Assembly: GCF_030817535.1 (NCBI RefSeq)
Contig: NZ_JAUSZL010000002.1
Span: forward strand, 5,704,001-5,768,000
Reading direction: 5' to 3'
DNA length: 64,000 bases
Source of the DNA: Streptomyces sp. V3I8
GTDB taxonomy: Bacteria; Actinomycetota; Actinomycetes; Streptomycetales; Streptomycetaceae
The notes beneath the pieces were generated by a model. That model saw only the letters and a program-made list of their open reading frames with translations, searched no databases and had not been told where the DNA came from. A program made the translations under genes and the position numbers. Positions 34,212-42,929 of the stretch are shown piece after piece; the first letter of the stretch is position 1; the number at the start of each line of letters is the position of its first letter.

Positions 34212-36842
34212 GTGACCGACAACGCTCAGCAGCAGCCGCCAGCCAACGCCCCCGAACTGCCGACCCAGTACGCGCCGGCCGAGGTAGAGGGGAAGCTGTA
34301 CGAGCGCTGGGTCGAGCGGGGTTACTTCGCCGCCGACGAGAACAGCGACAAGCCCCCGTACACCATCGTCATCCCGCCGCCGAACGTCACCGGGTCCCTG
34401 CACCTGGGGCACGCCTTCCAGCACACGCTCATGGACGCCCTGACCCGCCGCAAGCGCATGCAGGGCTACGAGGCGCTGTGGCTGCCCGGCATGGACCACG
34501 CCGGTATCGCCACGCAGAACAAGGTCGAGCAGCAGCTTGCCGAGGAGGGCAGGTCGCGGCACGACCTGGGGCGCGAGGAGTTCGTCGAGCGGGTGTGGCA
34601 GTGGAAGGAGGAGTACGGCGGCAAGATCCTGGGCCAGATGCGACGGCTCGGCGACGGCGTCGACTGGGACCGCGAGCGGTTCACCATGGACGAGGGCCTG
34701 TCCAAGGCCGTCCAGACCATCTTCAAGAAGCTGTACGACGACGAGCTGATCTACCGCGCCGAGCGCATCATCAACTGGTGTCCCCGCTGTCTGACGGCCA
34801 TCTCCGACATCGAGGTGAACTACCAGGAGGACGACGGCGAGCTCGTCTCCATCACGTACGGCGAGGGCGACGAGACCCTCGTCGTCGCCACCACGCGCGC
34901 CGAGACCATGCTCGGTGACACCGCCGTCGCCGTTCACCCCGACGACGAGCGCTACCGCCACCTCGTCGGCAGGCGCATCAAGCTCCCGCTGACCGACCGC
35001 ACCATCCCGGTCGTCGCGGACACCCACGTCGACCCCGAGTTCGGCACGGGTGCCGTCAAGGTCACCCCCGCCCACGACCCGAACGACTTCGCCATCGGGC
35101 AGCGCCACGGCCTGGAGTCGCTCACGATCATGGACGAGCGGGCGGTCATCACCGTCCACGGCCCCTTCGAGGGACTTGACCGCTACGAGGCCCGTTCCGC
35201 CGTCGTCGGCGCACTGCGCTCGCAGGGCCGGATCGTCGCCGAGAAGCGTCCGTACGTCCACAGCGTCGGGCACTGCTCGCGCTGCAGCACGACCATCGAG
35301 CCACGGCAGTCCCTGCAGTGGTGGGTCAAGGTCGGCCCGCTCGCGCAGGCCGCCGGTGACGCGGTCCGCGACGGCCGCGTGAGGATCCACCCCGAGGACA
35401 TGTCGAAGCGGTACTTCGACTGGGTCGACAACCTCAACGACTGGAACATCTCGCGTCAGCTGTGGTGGGGCCACCGCATCCCGATCTGGTACGGCCCGAA
35501 CGGCGAGACGGTCTGCGTCGGCCCCGACGAGCAGCCGCCCGGCACGGAGGCCGAGGGGTGGAAGCAGGACACGGACGTCCTCGACACCTGGTTCTCGTCC
35601 GGCCTGTGGCCGTTCTCCACGCTCGGCTGGCCCGAACAGACCCCGAGCCTGCGGAAGTTCTATCCGACCGACGTCCTGCTCACCGGCCACGACATCATCT
35701 TCTTCTGGGTCGCCCGGATGATGATGTTCGGCCTGTACGCGATGGACGGCGAGGCCCCGTTCAAGACCATCGCCCTGACCGGTCTGGTCCGCGACGAGCG
35801 CGGCAAGAAGATGTCGAAGTCGTTCGGCAACGTCGTCGACCCGCTCGACTGGATGGACGCGTACGGCGCCGACGCCGTCCGCTTCACCCTGGCCAAGGGC
35901 GCCAACCCCGGTACGGACGTGCCGATCGGCGAGGACTGGGTCCAGGCGTCCCGCAACTTCGCCAACAAGCTCTGGAACGCGACGCGGTTCGCGCTGATGA
36001 ACGGCGCGACGGTCGAGGGGCCTCTGCCGGACGCGTCCGCGATGTCGGCGACGGACCGGTGGATCCTGTCCCGCCTCAATGCGACGGTCGCGGAGGTCGA
36101 CGCGTTCTACGAGGACTTCCAGTTCGCGAAGCTCTCCGACGCGCTCTACCACTTCGCGTGGGACGAGGTCTTCGACTGGTACGTCGAGCTGTCGAAGACG
36201 ACGTTCATGGCGGGCGGCCCGGCCGCCGACGTCAGCAAGCGGGTCCTCGGCGAGGTGCTGGACGTCACGCTGCGGCTGCTGCACCCGGTCGTGCCGTTCG
36301 TCACGGAGACGCTCTGGACGACCCTCACCGGGGGCGAGTCGGTCGTGATCGCCGACTGGCCCGCGGACAGCGGGTTCCGTGACGCCGGCGCCGAGCGGGA
36401 GATCGAGGCGCTGCAGCAGGTGATCACGGAGGTCCGCCGCTTCCGTGCCGACCAGGGGCTGCAGCCGGGGCAGCGGGTGCCGGCGCGGCTGTCCCTGGAG
36501 GGGACCGCGTTCGCTCCGCACGAGGCGGCCATCCGGCAGCTGCTGCGGCTGCAGCCGGAGGGTGAGTCGTTCGCGGCGACGGCGACGCTGCCCGTCGCCG
36601 GGGCGTCGGTCGCGCTCGACCTCTCCGGGACGATCGACGTCGCGGCCGAGCGCAAGCGGCTGGCCAAGGACCTCGCCGCGGCCGAGAAGGAGAAGGCCCA
36701 GGCGGAGGCGAAGCTCGGCAACGAGGCGTTCCTCGCCAAGGCGCCGGACCAGGTCGTGGACAAGATCCGGGGGCGGCTGGCCAAGGCCGACGAGGACATC
36801 GCGCGGTTGCGGGCGCAGCTGGAGGGGCTGCCGCAGGCGTAG
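34212..36842 (+). CDS. valS: Valyl-tRNA synthetase
   Basis: 876 residues, class I aminoacyl-tRNA synthetase. The HIGH motif appears as SLHLGHAF after PPNVTG, the editing domain follows, KMSKS is present in [14 protein letters not shown], and the protein ends in the coiled-coil arm ([21 protein letters not shown] region). TAAACT at 34200-34205 ends six bases before the GTG, so transcription would start on the start codon; GGAGG lies too close to serve normally. This looks like a leaderless gene. Divergent from the Pro/Gln-rich protein. Confidence 0.97.
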   Translation: MTDNAQQQPPANAPELPTQYAPAEVEGKLYERWVERGYFAADENSDKPPYTIVIPPPNVTGSLHLGHAFQHTLMDALTRRKRMQGYEALWLPGMDHAGIATQNKVEQQLAEEGRSRHDLGREEFVERVWQWKEEYGGKILGQMRRLGDGVDWDRERFTMDEGLSKAVQTIFKKLYDDELIYRAERIINWCPRCLTAISDIEVNYQEDDGELVSITYGEGDETLVVATTRAETMLGDTAVAVHPDDERYRHLVGRRIKLPLTDRTIPVVADTHVDPEFGTGAVKVTPAHDPNDFAIGQRHGLESLTIMDERAVITVHGPFEGLDRYEARSAVVGALRSQGRIVAEKRPYVHSVGHCSRCSTTIEPRQSLQWWVKVGPLAQAAGDAVRDGRVRIHPEDMSKRYFDWVDNLNDWNISRQLWWGHRIPIWYGPNGETVCVGPDEQPPGTEAEGWKQDTDVLDTWFSSGLWPFSTLGWPEQTPSLRKFYPTDVLLTGHDIIFFWVARMMMFGLYAMDGEAPFKTIALTGLVRDERGKKMSKSFGNVVDPLDWMDAYGADAVRFTLAKGANPGTDVPIGEDWVQASRNFANKLWNATRFALMNGATVEGPLPDASAMSATDRWILSRLNATVAEVDAFYEDFQFAKLSDALYHFAWDEVFDWYVELSKTTFMAGGPAADVSKRVLGEVLDVTLRLLHPVVPFVTETLWTTLTGGESVVIADWPADSGFRDAGAEREIEALQQVITEVRRFRADQGLQPGQRVPARLSLEGTAFAPHEAAIRQLLRLQPEGESFAATATLPVAGASVALDLSGTIDVAAERKRLAKDLAAAEKEKAQAEAKLGNEAFLAKAPDQVVDKIRGRLAKADEDIARLRAQLEGLPQA

Positions 36843-36850
36843 GTTTTTCG

Positions 36851-36885
36851 GAGGGCCCCGGGACCGTGGAGGTTCCGGGGCCCTC
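36851..36885 (+). terminator. Terminator of valS
   Basis: Perfect 11-bp stem GAGGGCCCCGG (36851-36861) with CCGGGGCCCTC (36875-36885), 13-base loop, eight bases after the valS stop. Confidence 0.85.
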
Positions 36886-36957
36886 TTGCGTCTGTACCTG
36901 TGCTCGTGCTTGTGCTTGTGCCGGTGTGTCTGCCGGGTGCGGGTCTGTGGGGACTGG

Positions 36958-37060
36958 TCGCGCAGTTCCCCGCGCCCCTGAGAGGGCTGCGCCCTCCCCG
37001 GGGGCGCGTTCGTCGACCGGCCCCCGGCGCGCCTGGAGGGCTGCGCCCTCCCCGGGGCCG
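36958..37060. repeat. Intergenic GC element with duplicated GGGCTGCGCCC module
   Basis: TCGCGCAGTTCCCCGCGCCC at 36958-36977 is followed by GGGCTGCGCCCTCCCCGGGG at about 36985-37004 and again at about 37039-37058. The preceding 36890-36950 is a CTTGTG/GTGCTTG low-complexity run. Lies between valS and folC. Confidence 0.75.
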
Positions 37061-37118
37061 GGCGCCTGGGGGCCGTGCCCTTTCCCGGGGTGCCCGGTCG
37101 GCTCCGTAGACTGGGGGG

Positions 37119-38624
37119 GTGAGTGAGCTTCCGCAGGACAGCAGTGGGTCCGACCCGTTCGACGAGATCGTCGAGGCCGAGACCGAGCGCGACCCCGATC
37201 TCGCCGTGATCGAGGCCGGCAGCCGTACCCTGCGCACGCGGGGCGCGGCGCCGCAGTCCGACGTCCCCGCGCGCCCGGACGACCCGGAGACCGACAAGGC
37301 GCTGCGCGAGGTCGAGACCGAGCTCGCCTCCCGGTGGGGCGAGACCAAGCTGGAGCCGTCCGTGGCCCGCATCGCCGCGCTCATGGACCTGCTGGGCGAA
37401 CCGCAGCGCGCGTACCCCTCGATCCACATCACCGGGACCAACGGCAAGACGTCGACGGCCCGCATGGTCGAGACCCTGCTCGGCGCCTTCGACCTGCGCA
37501 CCGGGCGGTACACCTCGCCGCACGTCCAGTCGATCACCGAGCGGATCAGCCTGGACGGGGCGGCGATCCCCGCGGAGCGGTTCGTGGAGACGTACCGGGA
37601 CATCCAGCCGTACGTCGAGATGGTCGACGGGCAGCAGGAGTTCCGCCTCTCCTTCTTCGAGGTGCTCACGGGCATGGCGTACGCGGCCTTCGCGGACGCC
37701 CCCGTCGACGTGGCCGTCGTGGAGGTCGGGATGGGCGGCAGCTGGGACGCCACGAACGTGCTCGACGGCGACGTCGCCGTGGTGACCCCCATCGACCTGG
37801 ACCACACGGACCGCCTCGGCGGGACCACGGGGGAGATCGCCCGGGAGAAGGCCGGGATCATCAAGCCCGGCGCCACGGTGATCCTGGCCCAGCAGCCCGT
37901 GGACGCCGCCCAGGTGATGCTCAAGAAGGCCGTGGAGGCCGACGCCACCGTGGCCCGCGAGGGGCTCGAGTTCGGCGTGGTGAGCCGCCGGGTGGCGGTC
38001 GGCGGACAGCTGCTGACGCTGCGCGGCCTCGGCGGGGAGTACGAGGAGGTGTACCTCCCGCTGCACGGGGCGTACCAGGCGCACAACGCCGCGGTGGCGC
38101 TCGCCGCCGTGGAGGCGTTCTTCGGCGTCGGGTCCCAGCGGCCGGAGCCGCTCGGCATCGACACGGTCCGCAAGGCCTTCGCGTCGGTCTCCTCGCCGGG
38201 GCGCCTGGAGATCGTGCGCCGGTCGCCGACCGTCGTGCTGGACGCCGCGCACAATCCGGCGGGCGCCCGGGCGACCGCCGAGGCGGTGCGGGAGGTCTTC
38301 GACTTCAGCCGGCTGATCGGTGTCGTCGGGGCGAGCGGGGACAAGAACGTACGGGGACTTCTCGAGGCTTTCGAACCGATCTTCACCGAGGTCGTCGTGA
38401 CGCAGAACTCCAGCCACCGCGCGATGGACGCGGACGAGCTGGCCGCGATCGCCGTCGAGGTGTTCGGGGACGACCGCGTACAGGTCGAGCCCCGGCTGGA
38501 CGACGCGCTGGAGGCCGCGATCACGCTGGCCGAGGAAGAGGCCGAGTACGCGGGTGGCGGTGTCCTCGTGACCGGTTCCGTCATCACGGTCGGCGAGGCC
38601 CGGCTGCTGCTGGGAGGGAGCTGA
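37119..38624 (+). CDS. folC: Bifunctional folylpolyglutamate synthase/dihydrofolate synthase
   Basis: 501 residues, longer than E. coli FolC because of an acidic, disordered N terminus of about 60 residues. Mur-ligase-like ATP motif GTNGKTST, then the metal/substrate segment VVEVGMGGSWDATNV and the C-terminal domain with VLDAAHNPAGA. Adds glutamates to folates and makes dihydrofolate. TAGACT at 37106-37111 puts the transcript start one base before GTG 37119, so it is probably leaderless. The DUF4233 gene follows after three bases. Confidence 0.95.
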   Translation: MSELPQDSSGSDPFDEIVEAETERDPDLAVIEAGSRTLRTRGAAPQSDVPARPDDPETDKALREVETELASRWGETKLEPSVARIAALMDLLGEPQRAYPSIHITGTNGKTSTARMVETLLGAFDLRTGRYTSPHVQSITERISLDGAAIPAERFVETYRDIQPYVEMVDGQQEFRLSFFEVLTGMAYAAFADAPVDVAVVEVGMGGSWDATNVLDGDVAVVTPIDLDHTDRLGGTTGEIAREKAGIIKPGATVILAQQPVDAAQVMLKKAVEADATVAREGLEFGVVSRRVAVGGQLLTLRGLGGEYEEVYLPLHGAYQAHNAAVALAAVEAFFGVGSQRPEPLGIDTVRKAFASVSSPGRLEIVRRSPTVVLDAAHNPAGARATAEAVREVFDFSRLIGVVGASGDKNVRGLLEAFEPIFTEVVVTQNSSHRAMDADELAAIAVEVFGDDRVQVEPRLDDALEAAITLAEEEAEYAGGGVLVTGSVITVGEARLLLGGS

Positions 38625-38627
38625 GCC

Positions 38628-38972
38628 GTGCGGACCCTGTGTGCTTCGACGCTGATCGGTGAGTTCTTCGTCATCGGGTTCGCCGGACTCGTGGCGATGA
38701 AGGACCCCGACCTGTCCATGACCACGGTCTGGACGGTGTGCGGGGTCGCGATGGTGCTGTGTCTGCTCCTGTGCGGGGTGATCACGCGGCCGGGAGGTGT
38801 CCAGTTCGGCTGGGCGCTGCAGATCGCGCTGATCGCGAGCGGGTTCGTGGTGCCGGTGATGTTCTTCCTCGGTGCCGTGTTCGCCGCGCTGTGGTGGGCC
38901 TCGGTCCACTACGGGCGGAAGGTGGAGGAGGCGAAGGCGCGGTTCGCCGCGCAGGCGGGTGCCGGGGGGTAG
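38628..38972 (+). CDS. DUF4233 small membrane protein
   Basis: 114 residues with four membrane helices and a short basic tail. Actinobacterial DUF4233 proteins sit directly after folC and before ndk, as here. GTG start with GGGAGG about nine bases upstream, inside the end of folC, so the two are coupled. Function unknown. Confidence 0.85.
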   Translation: MRTLCASTLIGEFFVIGFAGLVAMKDPDLSMTTVWTVCGVAMVLCLLLCGVITRPGGVQFGWALQIALIASGFVVPVMFFLGAVFAALWWASVHYGRKVEEAKARFAAQAGAGG

Positions 38973-39020
38973 TCCCGGTGGGGTTGCTCGGGGGCTTCGT
39001 CCGCGGGTTCGGTGGGGCCG

Positions 39021-39072
39021 GTCGCGCAGTTCCCCGCGCCCCTGGAAGGCGGGGCTCCGCCCCTGCCTTCCC
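39021..39072. repeat. Intergenic GC element with GGGGCTCCGCCCC module
   Basis: GTCGCGCAGTTCCCCGCGCC at 39021-39040, then GGCGGGGCTCCGCCCC. Same order of modules as at 23692 and 36958; 3' of the DUF4233 gene. Confidence 0.75.
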
Positions 39073-39160
39073 CCGTACCACCTGGCGCTGCGTGACGCGT
39101 GTCCGGACACGCCCTGTAGCCTCGTCATCCGCACATCTGTGACCTGAAGGAGCCACCACC

Positions 39161-39574
39161 GTGAGCCAGCGCACCCTCGTCCTCCTCAAGCCCGACGCGG
39201 TCCGTCGCGGCCTGACCGGCGAGATCATCAGCCGTATCGAGCGCAAGGCCGGCTGGCAGATCACCGCGCTGGAGCTGCGCACGCTGGACCAGGACACGCT
39301 GGAGCAGCACTACGGCGAGCACAAGGGCAAGCCCTTCTACGAGCCACTGGTCGCCTTCATGGCCTCCGGCCCGGTCGTGGCGCTGGTCGTCGAGGGCGAG
39401 CGCGTCATCGAGGGCGTACGGGCGCTCGCGGGCCCGACCGACCCGATCGCCGCCGCGCCCGGCTCCATCCGCGGTGATTTCGGTGTGATCGTCCGCGAGA
39501 ACCTGATCCACGCCTCGGACTCCGAGGAGTCCTCCGAGCGCGAACTGAAGATCTTCTTCCCTGGTCTCGCCTGA
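39161..39574 (+). CDS. ndk: Nucleoside diphosphate kinase
   Basis: 137 residues, the usual length. Phosphorylated His117 lies in ENLIHASDSEESSERE, the family signature; RTLVLLKPDAV starts the fold. Transfers phosphate among nucleoside di- and triphosphates in the cytosol. GTG start with AAGGAG eight bases upstream. Confidence 0.97.
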   Translation: MSQRTLVLLKPDAVRRGLTGEIISRIERKAGWQITALELRTLDQDTLEQHYGEHKGKPFYEPLVAFMASGPVVALVVEGERVIEGVRALAGPTDPIAAAPGSIRGDFGVIVRENLIHASDSEESSERELKIFFPGLA

Positions 39575-39886
39575 GGGACCGCGCGCGGCACCGCGTGAGG
39601 GTAGTGAGAATTTTCTGATACCCCGTCAGACCAGTAGGCGTCCGACCTGCGGTCTGCGCACAATGGTGACCTCTCACCGGCATGCGCGTGGCGATCGGGG
39701 GAACGCATTCCCCCGATCGCCCGTCTCCAGGAGCGGGGCGGCACGTCATCTGGTGACAATGGCGGAGACCCTCGCGCAGTGTTCGTGCAGGCGAGACTAC
39801 GATGGAAGTCTTCACGTCACAGCGCTCACCCTCGCCATCCTGAAAAGCCATCAAAAGCTCCACTTGGGAAGGCCAGACGAATCCTG
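39575..39886. other. 312-base upstream region of mreB
   Basis: Holds the large hairpin at 39690-39721 and an AT-richer stretch (39840-39870) just before mreB. Several -10-like hexamers occur and I cannot choose among them. No gene is apparent. Confidence 0.4.
39690..39721 (+). terminator. 14-bp perfect hairpin before mreB
   Basis: GGCGATCGGGGGAA (39690-39703) pairs with TTCCCCCGATCGCC (39708-39721) around CGCA. It is 115 bases after ndk and 165 before mreB, so it may terminate ndk or lie in an mreB leader. Confidence 0.7.
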
Positions 39887-40918
39887 ATGGGGAACTCAAT
39901 GTCGTTCATCGGCCGTGACATGGCTGTCGACCTCGGGACCGCCAACACGCTGGTGTACGTCAGGGGTCGCGGGATCGTACTCAACGAGCCGTCCGTCGTC
40001 GCGATCAACACCAACACCGGTGGCATCCTCGCGGTCGGCGCGGAGGCGAAGAAGATGATCGGGCGGACACCGGGCAACATCGTCGCCGTGCGCCCGCTGC
40101 GGGACGGCGTCATCGCCGACTTCGAGATCACCGAGCGCATGCTTCGCTACTTCATCCTGAAGATCCACAAGCGGCGCTACCTGGCCCGTCCCCGCGTCGT
40201 CGTCTGCGTGCCCTCCGGTATCACGGGCGTCGAGCGCCGTGCCGTCATCGAGGCGTCGTCCCAGGCCGGCGCCCGTCAGGTGCACATCATCGAGGAGCCC
40301 ATGGCCGCGGCCATCGGCTCAGGCCTGCCGGTCCACGAGGCCACGGGCAACATGGTGGTGGACATCGGCGGCGGCACCACCGAGGTCGCGGTCATCTCGC
40401 TCGGCGGAATCGTCACGGCACAGTCCATCCGGGTGGCCGGCGACGAGCTGGACAACGCGATCATCCAGCACATCAAGAAGGAGTACTCGCTCCTCCTCGG
40501 TGAGCGGACGGCCGAGCAGATCAAGATCACGATCGGTTCCGCGTACGACCTGGACAAGGACGAGCACACCGAGATCCGCGGCCGGGACCTGGTCTCCGGT
40601 CTGCCGAAGACCGTCGTCATCTCGGCGGCCGAGGTGCGCAAGGCCATCGAGGAACCGGTCAACGCGATCATCGACGCCGTCAAGACCACCCTCGACAAGT
40701 GCCCGCCGGAGCTGTCCGGCGACGTCATGGACCGCGGGATCGTCCTGACCGGCGGCGGCGCCCTGCTGCGCGGCCTCGACGAGCGGCTGCGCCGCGAGAC
40801 GGGCATGCCGATCCACATCGCCGAGGACCCGCTGGACAGCGTGGCGCTCGGCGCCGGCAAGTGCGTCGAGGAGTTCGAGGCGCTCCAGCAGGTGCTGGAC
40901 GCCCAGCCGCGCAGATGA
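39887..40918 (+). CDS. mreB: Rod-shape/spore-wall actin homologue MreB
   Basis: 343 residues. Actin-fold ATP motifs: phosphate-1 [11 protein letters not shown], phosphate-2 [17 protein letters not shown], adenosine loop [14 protein letters not shown]. In streptomycetes MreB directs spore-wall thickening, not vegetative elongation. I chose ATG 39887 (MGNSMSF); ATG 39899 with GGGGA close upstream is the alternative. First gene of mreBCD-pbp2-sfr, but a terminator follows, so mreB is probably made in excess over the rest. Confidence 0.96.
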   Translation: MGNSMSFIGRDMAVDLGTANTLVYVRGRGIVLNEPSVVAINTNTGGILAVGAEAKKMIGRTPGNIVAVRPLRDGVIADFEITERMLRYFILKIHKRRYLARPRVVVCVPSGITGVERRAVIEASSQAGARQVHIIEEPMAAAIGSGLPVHEATGNMVVDIGGGTTEVAVISLGGIVTAQSIRVAGDELDNAIIQHIKKEYSLLLGERTAEQIKITIGSAYDLDKDEHTEIRGRDLVSGLPKTVVISAAEVRKAIEEPVNAIIDAVKTTLDKCPPELSGDVMDRGIVLTGGGALLRGLDERLRRETGMPIHIAEDPLDSVALGAGKCVEEFEALQQVLDAQPRR

Positions 40919-40933
40919 GGTAACTCTTCGATT

Positions 40934-40967
40934 CCGCCGTACGAGACGATCCCTTCTCGTACGGCGG
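40934..40967 (+). terminator. Hairpin between mreB and mreC
   Basis: Perfect 13-bp stem CCGCCGTACGAGA (40934-40946) with its complement at 40955-40967, 8-base loop, 15 bases after the mreB stop. Probably terminates most mreB transcripts. Confidence 0.85.
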
Positions 40968-41030
40968 ATCGTTGATATCGAGGCATAAGCTCCCCCGGAC
41001 CACCACGGGTTTCGTCCGATCGGGCGATCC

Positions 41031-41090
41031 GGGGCCCTCCGGGGTCCTCCAGGGTTTTCCGGAGTTCTCCGGGACTTCCGGGACCCTGTT
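41031..41090. repeat. 10-bp periodic repeat upstream of mreC
   Basis: Consecutive decamers GGGGCCCTCC, GGGGTCCTCC, AGGGTTTTCC, GGAGTTCTCC, then a diverged GGGACTTCCG. The consensus is GGGGYYYTCC at one helical turn spacing. Could be stacked protein sites in the mreC promoter region. Confidence 0.5.
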
Positions 41091-41137
41091 GGGTGAGCCA
41101 TACACGAATTCCGACGAGGAAGGCACGGCCGTCGCAC

Positions 41138-42082
41138 GTGAGGGACACACGAGAGAGCCGGCTGCTCCTGGTGCTGCTGATCGCCATCGCGTTCGCCTTG
41201 ATCACGGTGGACATCCGCGGGGGTGAGGACTCCCCGGTCGACGGTGCCCGCCGTGGCGCCGCCACGGTCTTCGGCCCGATCGAGGACGGGGTGTCGACCG
41301 CGGTCGACCCCGTGGGCAACGCGATCCAGGCCGTGCGGGACTCCGGTGACCGCCACGACCGGGTCACCCGGCTGGAGCGCGACAACGCCGAGTTGAAGGC
41401 GAGACTGGGCAGCGACGACCGCAACCGCAGCCGGGGCAGGCAGCTCGACAAGATGCTCAGGACGGCGGGCGCCGGGCAGTACGGCATCAAAGGCGCCGAG
41501 GTCATCGCCATAGGGGCGGCCCAGGGCTTCTCCTGGACCGTCACCATCGACGCGGGCGCCGACGACGGCATCAAGCGCGACATGACCGTCCTCAACGGGG
41601 ACGGACTGGTCGGGCGCGTCACCACCGTCGGGCCCTCCACCGCCACGGTGCTGCTCGCCAACGACCCCGACTTCACGGTCGGCACACGCATGGAGTCCAG
41701 CGACGAGCTGGGCTTCGCCTCCGGACAGGGCGACCGCCCGCTGCGCGTGGAACTGCTCAACGGCAAGGCCAAGATCAAGAAGGGCGACCGGCTGGTCACC
41801 TTCGGCTCCCAGGCCGACAAGCCCTTCGTGCCCGGCGTCCCCGTCGGTCTGGTCTCCCGCGTCGACCCCTCCGGCGGCGACCTGACCCGCACGATCTACG
41901 TCACGCCGTTCGTCTCCTTCTCCAAGCTCGACATCGTCGGCGTCGTCGTCCAAGCCCCCCGCAAGGACCCGCGCGACGAGGTGCTGCCGCCCAAACCCAA
42001 GCCCACGCCCAGGCCGACCGTGACCGTCACCGTCACTCCCTCGGCCGACGCGCCCGCCGACGGCCTGCGGCAAGAGCAGTAG
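41138..42082 (+). CDS. mreC: Rod shape-determining protein MreC
   Basis: 314 residues: one N-terminal helix (LLLVLLIAIAFALITV), a coiled coil (RVTRLERDNAELKARL), then the beta-domain pair that scaffolds the wall-synthesis complex outside the membrane. It ends in a Pro/Thr-rich tail. GTG 41138 gives VRDTRESRLLL, a start I recall from relatives, but the ribosome site is poor (GAGGAAGG is 15 bases away); GTG 41093 would add 15 residues. Confidence 0.93.
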   Translation: MRDTRESRLLLVLLIAIAFALITVDIRGGEDSPVDGARRGAATVFGPIEDGVSTAVDPVGNAIQAVRDSGDRHDRVTRLERDNAELKARLGSDDRNRSRGRQLDKMLRTAGAGQYGIKGAEVIAIGAAQGFSWTVTIDAGADDGIKRDMTVLNGDGLVGRVTTVGPSTATVLLANDPDFTVGTRMESSDELGFASGQGDRPLRVELLNGKAKIKKGDRLVTFGSQADKPFVPGVPVGLVSRVDPSGGDLTRTIYVTPFVSFSKLDIVGVVVQAPRKDPRDEVLPPKPKPTPRPTVTVTVTPSADAPADGLRQEQ

Positions 42083-42096
42083 GAGCTGACTTCCCC

Positions 42097-42768
42097 ATGC
42101 GCTTCAACCGAATGCTGCTCTCCACGGCCCTGGTGATCGTCGCCCTGGTGATCCAGGTCAGCGTCCTCGCCCGCCTGCACCTGCCGGGCGCCGTACCGGA
42201 CCTCCTGCTGCTCACCGTCCTCGGCCTCGCCCTGGTCTACGGCCACGTCGGCGGCGCCCTCGTCGGCTTCGGCGCGGGCCTGCTCGCCGACCTGGCCCCG
42301 CCCGCCGACCACGCCGCCGGGCGCTACGCCCTCGTGCTGTGCGTCATCGGCTACCTCGCCGGACTCGCCAAGCCCGACAACGGCCAGCTCAAGTCCGCGA
42401 CGGGCCCCATGGCCGTGGTCGTGGCCGCCGCGATCGGCTCCACCCTCCTGTACGCCGGAGTGGGCGCCCTCGTCGGCGACACCGCCGCCCGCCATGTCGG
42501 CCTCGGCAACCTGCTCTTCACGGCCACCCTGTACGACCTGCTGCTCGCGCCGTTCGTGGTCCCCGGGCTCATGGCCCTGGCCCGGCGCGCCGAGAACGAC
42601 CCGCTCGCCGAGACGGGCGGCTCCGGGAAGTCGGCCGACGTCGGCGCGGGCCTGCTGTCCTCCGGCACGGGCCTGCGCATCGGCAGCCAGCGCGGCGGAC
42701 TGAGGGCGAAGGCCGTGAAGGCCCGGGTGGCCCGCGCGGGACGCATCAAGGGGGTCAAGCGGCTGTGA
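42097..42768 (+). CDS. mreD: Rod shape-determining protein MreD
   Basis: 223 residues, five or six membrane helices and a basic tail (AKAVKARVARAGRIKGVKRL). Membrane partner of MreC. ATG has AGGAG about 11 bases upstream, overlapping the end of mreC. After its TGA (followed by C) the same frame stays open for 54 codons, through a 27-base tandem repeat, to a TGA that overlaps the pbp2 start. Confidence 0.93.
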   Translation: MRFNRMLLSTALVIVALVIQVSVLARLHLPGAVPDLLLLTVLGLALVYGHVGGALVGFGAGLLADLAPPADHAAGRYALVLCVIGYLAGLAKPDNGQLKSATGPMAVVVAAAIGSTLLYAGVGALVGDTAARHVGLGNLLFTATLYDLLLAPFVVPGLMALARRAENDPLAETGGSGKSADVGAGLLSSGTGLRIGSQRGGLRAKAVKARVARAGRIKGVKRL

Positions 42769-42790
42769 CAGCGGCGCTCACGACGACGGC

Positions 42791-42895
42791 ACTCCGTACA
42801 CAGCGGGCGACAGTACTCCGTACACACCGCACGGCGACGGCACACCGTACACACCGCACGACGACGGCAGCGCGTACGGACCGCACGGCGACAGC
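42791..42895 (+). repeat. Tandem repeat of 24/27/27/27 bases between mreD and pbp2
   Basis: Units start at 42791, 42815, 42842 and 42869, with consensus ACxCCGTACACACCGCACGG plus CGACGGC. All unit lengths are multiples of three. Confidence 0.8.
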
Positions 42896-42929
42896 ACACC
42901 GAACCAGCTGAGGGAGGGGGAGCAGCGCA

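Noticed and set aside
34098..39134. 1678-codon open frame on the minus strand across valS and folC
   Set aside because: Low-complexity and exactly opposite valS and folC, whose motifs are intact; no start signal.
42339..42911. Alternative frame over the mreD end containing TATAHRT-like repeats
   Set aside because: It overlaps mreD out of frame with no start signal; only the frame continuous with mreD has a plausible link to the pbp2 start.
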